DNA from: Micrococcaceae bacterium UBA7136 | GTDB taxonomy: Bacteria; Actinomycetota; Actinomycetes; Actinomycetales; Micrococcaceae | DNA length: 16,379 bases | NCBI GenBank assembly: GCA_002492045.1 | Contig: DKXC01000054.1 | Location: 10,426 to 26,804, forward strand | Direction of reading: 5' to 3' | Shown: piece after piece, positions 14,138-16,379 of the stretch | How positions within the stretch are numbered: the stretch's first letter is position 1 | How the letters are laid out: the number at the start of each line of letters is the position of its first letter | Program-made: the position numbers and the translations under genes | The notes under the pieces: generated by a model | What the model was told of the DNA's origin: nothing | Database searches by the model: none | What the model saw: the letters and a program-made list of their open reading frames with translations, nothing else

Positions 14138-14280
14138 CTTTCTCCTTGGTCTTGGACCTAACTTAAACCTTCCTTCTAACTTTAGACGCTTCTTCTTCCC
14201 TCTGCCTGCCAGGCGCCTTGGTCAGGCCTCCCCTTTTGTGACCTTGCGTGACCTTTTATGGCACACCTCTGAAGACAGGC
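14138..14280 (-). promoter_or_regulatory. Upstream region of the glycan operon, with direct repeats
   Basis: On the minus strand AAGGTCAC occurs twice exactly 10 bases apart (14255-14248 and 14245-14238), one helical turn, like a tandem activator or repressor site. Nearer the gene, CTAACTT on the plus strand recurs at 14158 and 14176, 18 bases apart. The minus-strand TAAAGT and TAAGTT within those repeats are possible -10 elements. No -35 is clear. Confidence 0.4.
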
Positions 14281-14320
14281 GCACCCGCCCTACCTCCACC
14301 TTTGAAGATAGGACGGGTGC
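14281..14320 (-). terminator. Hairpin terminator after the gluconate operon
   Basis: Arms GCACCCGCCCTA (14281-14292) and TAGGACGGGTGC (14309-14320) pair at 11 of 12 positions around a 16-base loop, 24 bases after the gntP stop. The downstream T content is modest (GCCTGTCTTC), so efficiency is uncertain. Confidence 0.6.
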
Positions 14321-14343
14321 ATCTAACCTTGCTTGGCAAGTAG

Positions 14344-15750
14344 CTAGAGCAGGCTAGCTACCCCAAATACAGCAACCGCACCGGCAAAGCCGACGAGGCC
14401 GATGAGGGTTTCCATGACGGTCCAGGTCTTGAGGGTGGTCTTTTCGTCCATATTGAAGAAGCGGCTGACCAGCCAGAAGCCTGAGTCATTGAAGTGGGAG
14501 AGCACAACGGAACCAGCAGCAACCGATACGACCAGGGCTGCAAGCTGAATGGAGTTGAAATCTGCTGCGAGCACACCGGGGGTGATAAGACCTGCAGCAG
14601 TGGTCAGAGCTACCGTTGCTGACCCCTGAGCTACACGCAGGATTGCTGCAATAAGGAAGCCCGCTAGGATGAGGGGCACGCCCAGATCTCCCAGGACGTT
14701 AGCGAGGGCGTCACCAATTCCTGAGGATCGGAGCACCCCACCGAACATACCGCCGGCGCCGGTAATAAGAATGACGGAGCAAACAGCGGGGAGGGCACCA
14801 TCCATGGTCTGCTGGATGCCCAGGGCATGGTCCTGACGCTTGAAGCCAAGCAGGTACATGGCAACGAGAGAGGTAATCAGCAGGGCTACAGGGGTTTCTC
14901 CCAAGAGGCGTAGGGTTTGGAACCAGGTTTCATCTGCCGTGCCTTCAGGGAATACACCGCCCTTAGCAAGGGTGTTGAGACCCGTATTCAGGAAGATAAG
15001 GAGCATGGGCAGCAGCAGCACGAAGAGCACAGTCCCGAAGGAGGGCGGGTTGAGAGGTGCATCCTGGGTTTCTTCATGTCCCATCAGGGAGGGCACCGGC
15101 AGGTCAATGCGCTTGCCAACGAACTTTGAGAAGAGGTAGACCGCCAGGTACCAGGTGGGCACTGCAATGATCAGCGAGACGAGTAGCAGGGTACCGACGT
15201 TGGCTTCAAAGAAAGCGGCCGCCGAGACGGGTCCGGGGTGAGGTGGCACAAAAACATGCATGACTGAGAATGCGCCAACGGCGGGGATTCCGTAGAAGAG
15301 GAGGGATCCTCCAACCCAGCGGGCAACAGAGAAGACAATGGGAAGCATAACGACCAGGCCGGCGTCAAAGAAAATGGGGAAGCCAAAGAGCATGGAGGCT
15401 AGGCCGAGGGCGATAGGGGCCCGGTCTTCACCAAAGACCGAGATAAGTTTCTGGGCCAGTACCTGCGCACCGCCGGAGTATTGGATGAGAGCTCCTAGCA
15501 TGGCTCCTAGACCAACCAGCAAGGCTACAGAAGCCAGGGTGGATCCAAAACCGCTGAGCATCACGGGCACTACGCTGGCAATAGGGATTCCGGTGGCAAT
15601 TGCGGTGAGCAGGCTGACGATAATCAGAGCGGGGAAGGCGTGAAGCTTGAACTTAATAATGAGAATGAGCAGGAGCAAAATTGCACCGGCGGCAATGGCT
15701 AAAAGTGGACCAGCGGTGAGGGCCTGGGACCAGTCTTCGGGGAGGGGCAT
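14344..15750 (-). CDS. gntP: Gluconate permease, GntP family
   Basis: Predicted proton-coupled importer of gluconate or a related sugar acid in the cytoplasmic membrane. The 468 residues form about 12-14 membrane helices. The family signature HVFVPPHPGPVSAA is present near residues 169-182, and FGFPIFFDAGLVVMLPIVF lies shortly before it. Conserved GSATVALTTAAG and SHFNDSGFWLV segments lie in the C-terminal half. Length is a little above the family's usual 440-450. The ATG at 15750 has only a weak purine-rich AAAGAAAG upstream. It is 30 bases after the gluconokinase stop, so the two form an operon whose joint product is 6-phosphogluconate. Related substrates such as other aldonates cannot be excluded. 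Confidence 0.93.
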   Translation of the reverse strand: MPLPEDWSQALTAGPLLAIAAGAILLLLILIIKFKLHAFPALIIVSLLTAIATGIPIASVVPVMLSGFGSTLASVALLVGLGAMLGALIQYSGGAQVLAQKLISVFGEDRAPIALGLASMLFGFPIFFDAGLVVMLPIVFSVARWVGGSLLFYGIPAVGAFSVMHVFVPPHPGPVSAAAFFEANVGTLLLVSLIIAVPTWYLAVYLFSKFVGKRIDLPVPSLMGHEETQDAPLNPPSFGTVLFVLLLPMLLIFLNTGLNTLAKGGVFPEGTADETWFQTLRLLGETPVALLITSLVAMYLLGFKRQDHALGIQQTMDGALPAVCSVILITGAGGMFGGVLRSSGIGDALANVLGDLGVPLILAGFLIAAILRVAQGSATVALTTAAGLITPGVLAADFNSIQLAALVVSVAAGSVVLSHFNDSGFWLVSRFFNMDEKTTLKTWTVMETLIGLVGFAGAVAVFGVASLL

Positions 15751-15780
15751 GGTAATGCGCTTTCTTTTGAGTGATGTGTT

Positions 15781-16299
15781 TTAGAGAGTAGGTTCTAGGG
15801 CTTTGAGAGCCTCAGAAAGAACCTCTTCGGGGGTGCCAGAGATATCAACGAGCAGGCCAGTTTCGTCTGCTTCGAGAGGTTCAAGGGTGGCCAGCTGGGA
15901 GTCAAGCAGAGAGGTAGGCATAAAGTGGCTTTTACGCTGCATCATGCGGTCTGCAATGGTTTGGCGGGGCCCCGTCAGGTGCAGAAAAAGGATGCCTGGG
16001 GCGGCTTCACGGAGTAGGTCTCGGTAGGCGCGTTTGAGGGCAGAGCAGGTGACGATGGTGTTTTGTCCGCGGGCGTCTGCCTCCTGAATCCAGGTGGCGA
16101 TGCGAGCGAGCCAGGGGGCCCGGTCTTGGTCAGTTAGGGGGATTCCGGCGCTCATTTTTTGGATATTTTCAGCAGGGTGCAGGTCGTCACCTTCGACGAA
16201 GGACCAGCCTAACTGGTCGCACAGGGCATGGGCGATACTGGTTTTACCGGTGCCGCTCACACCCATCACGACGATGTGATGTGTGTGTTCCGTTGTCAT
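15781..16299 (-). CDS. gntK: Gluconokinase, GntK/thermoresistant type
   Basis: Phosphorylates gluconate with ATP to 6-phosphogluconate, feeding the pentose phosphate pathway. With the start at 16299 the protein is 172 residues, the usual family length. The P-loop GVSGTGKTS is at residues 13-21, followed by EGDDLHPAENIQKMSAGIPL (substrate loop), DQDRAPWL, and TCSALKRAYRDLLR. A longer in-frame reading from an ATG at 16353 adds 18 residues (CAPRIRRAPNSRC...) unlike the family. ATG 16299 is preferred because CATAAT lies 7 bases before it and neither it nor ATG 16308 has a ribosome site, again suggesting a leaderless mRNA. It is first in an operon with the permease. No gluconate regulator gene is in the window. 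Confidence 0.93.
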   Translation of the reverse strand: MTTEHTHHIVVMGVSGTGKTSIAHALCDQLGWSFVEGDDLHPAENIQKMSAGIPLTDQDRAPWLARIATWIQEADARGQNTIVTCSALKRAYRDLLREAAPGILFLHLTGPRQTIADRMMQRKSHFMPTSLLDSQLATLEPLEADETGLLVDISGTPEEVLSEALKALEPTL

Positions 16300-16350
16300 A
16301 TTTACCATTATGCATCTGCTGTTGGGGGCTCTCCTAATGCGCGGCGCGCA
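16300..16350 (-). promoter_or_regulatory. gntK promoter region
   Basis: CATAAT (16312-16307, minus strand) lies 7 bases before the ATG at 16299. A short palindrome TGCGC-GGC-GCGCA (16338-16350) lies about 26 bases further upstream, where a regulator could act on the -35 region, which itself shows no consensus. Confidence 0.45.
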
Positions 16351-16379
16351 CATGAAGAGGCTTATTCAAAAGTCCCACC

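Overview
The window looks like a chromosomal segment of a moderately GC-rich actinobacterium, most likely Micrococcaceae and perhaps Rothia-like. That placement is inferred from overall composition, protein style, and several promoters that appear to give leaderless mRNAs. No database search was possible. Fourteen complete genes, one gene cut by the left edge and one gene remnant are supported. All are on the minus strand except a flippase-like gene at 7594-8895. No gene-free stretch exceeds about 300 bases, and I saw no tRNA, rRNA, CRISPR array or insertion sequence.

Left part (1-5096), in transcription order from right to left: a glycerophosphodiester phosphodiesterase (gdpD-like, 4365-5096), a HicA/HicB toxin-antitoxin pair (3722-4305), a class II Fic protein with a C-terminal winged helix (2472-3599), two unrecognised genes only 3 bases apart (824-2266), a 21-codon remnant of a second gdpD gene (694-756), and the 5' part of a DUF1846/UPF0371 gene (1-635). 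The block between the intact and broken gdpD copies reads as an accessory island. It has unusually rich regulatory DNA: three related palindromes lie upstream of fic, one spanning its -10 and start codon, and a long inverted repeat spans the hicA promoter.

Middle part (5214-14137) is a surface-glycan locus. A membrane acyltransferase fused to an SGNH domain (5214-7406) is divergent from a multi-spanning flippase-like protein (7594-8895). The flippase converges, across a strong two-way terminator, on a five-gene minus-strand operon. In transcription order that operon is a DUF6541-type large membrane protein, a DPM1/GtrB-like GT2, a DUF2304 membrane partner, a GT4 and a second GT2. Together they suggest lipid-linked sugar donor synthesis, cytoplasmic assembly, export and O-acylation of a wall or envelope polysaccharide. 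The product cannot be deduced.

Right part (14344-16299) is a gluconate utilisation operon: gluconokinase (gntK) followed by a GntP-family gluconate permease, ending in a hairpin.

A recurring theme is a -10-like hexamer placed 6-8 bases before a start codon that lacks a Shine-Dalgarno sequence. It is seen at DUF1846, the gdpD remnant, fic, hicA, gdpD and gntK. This supports leaderless translation and was used to choose two starts.
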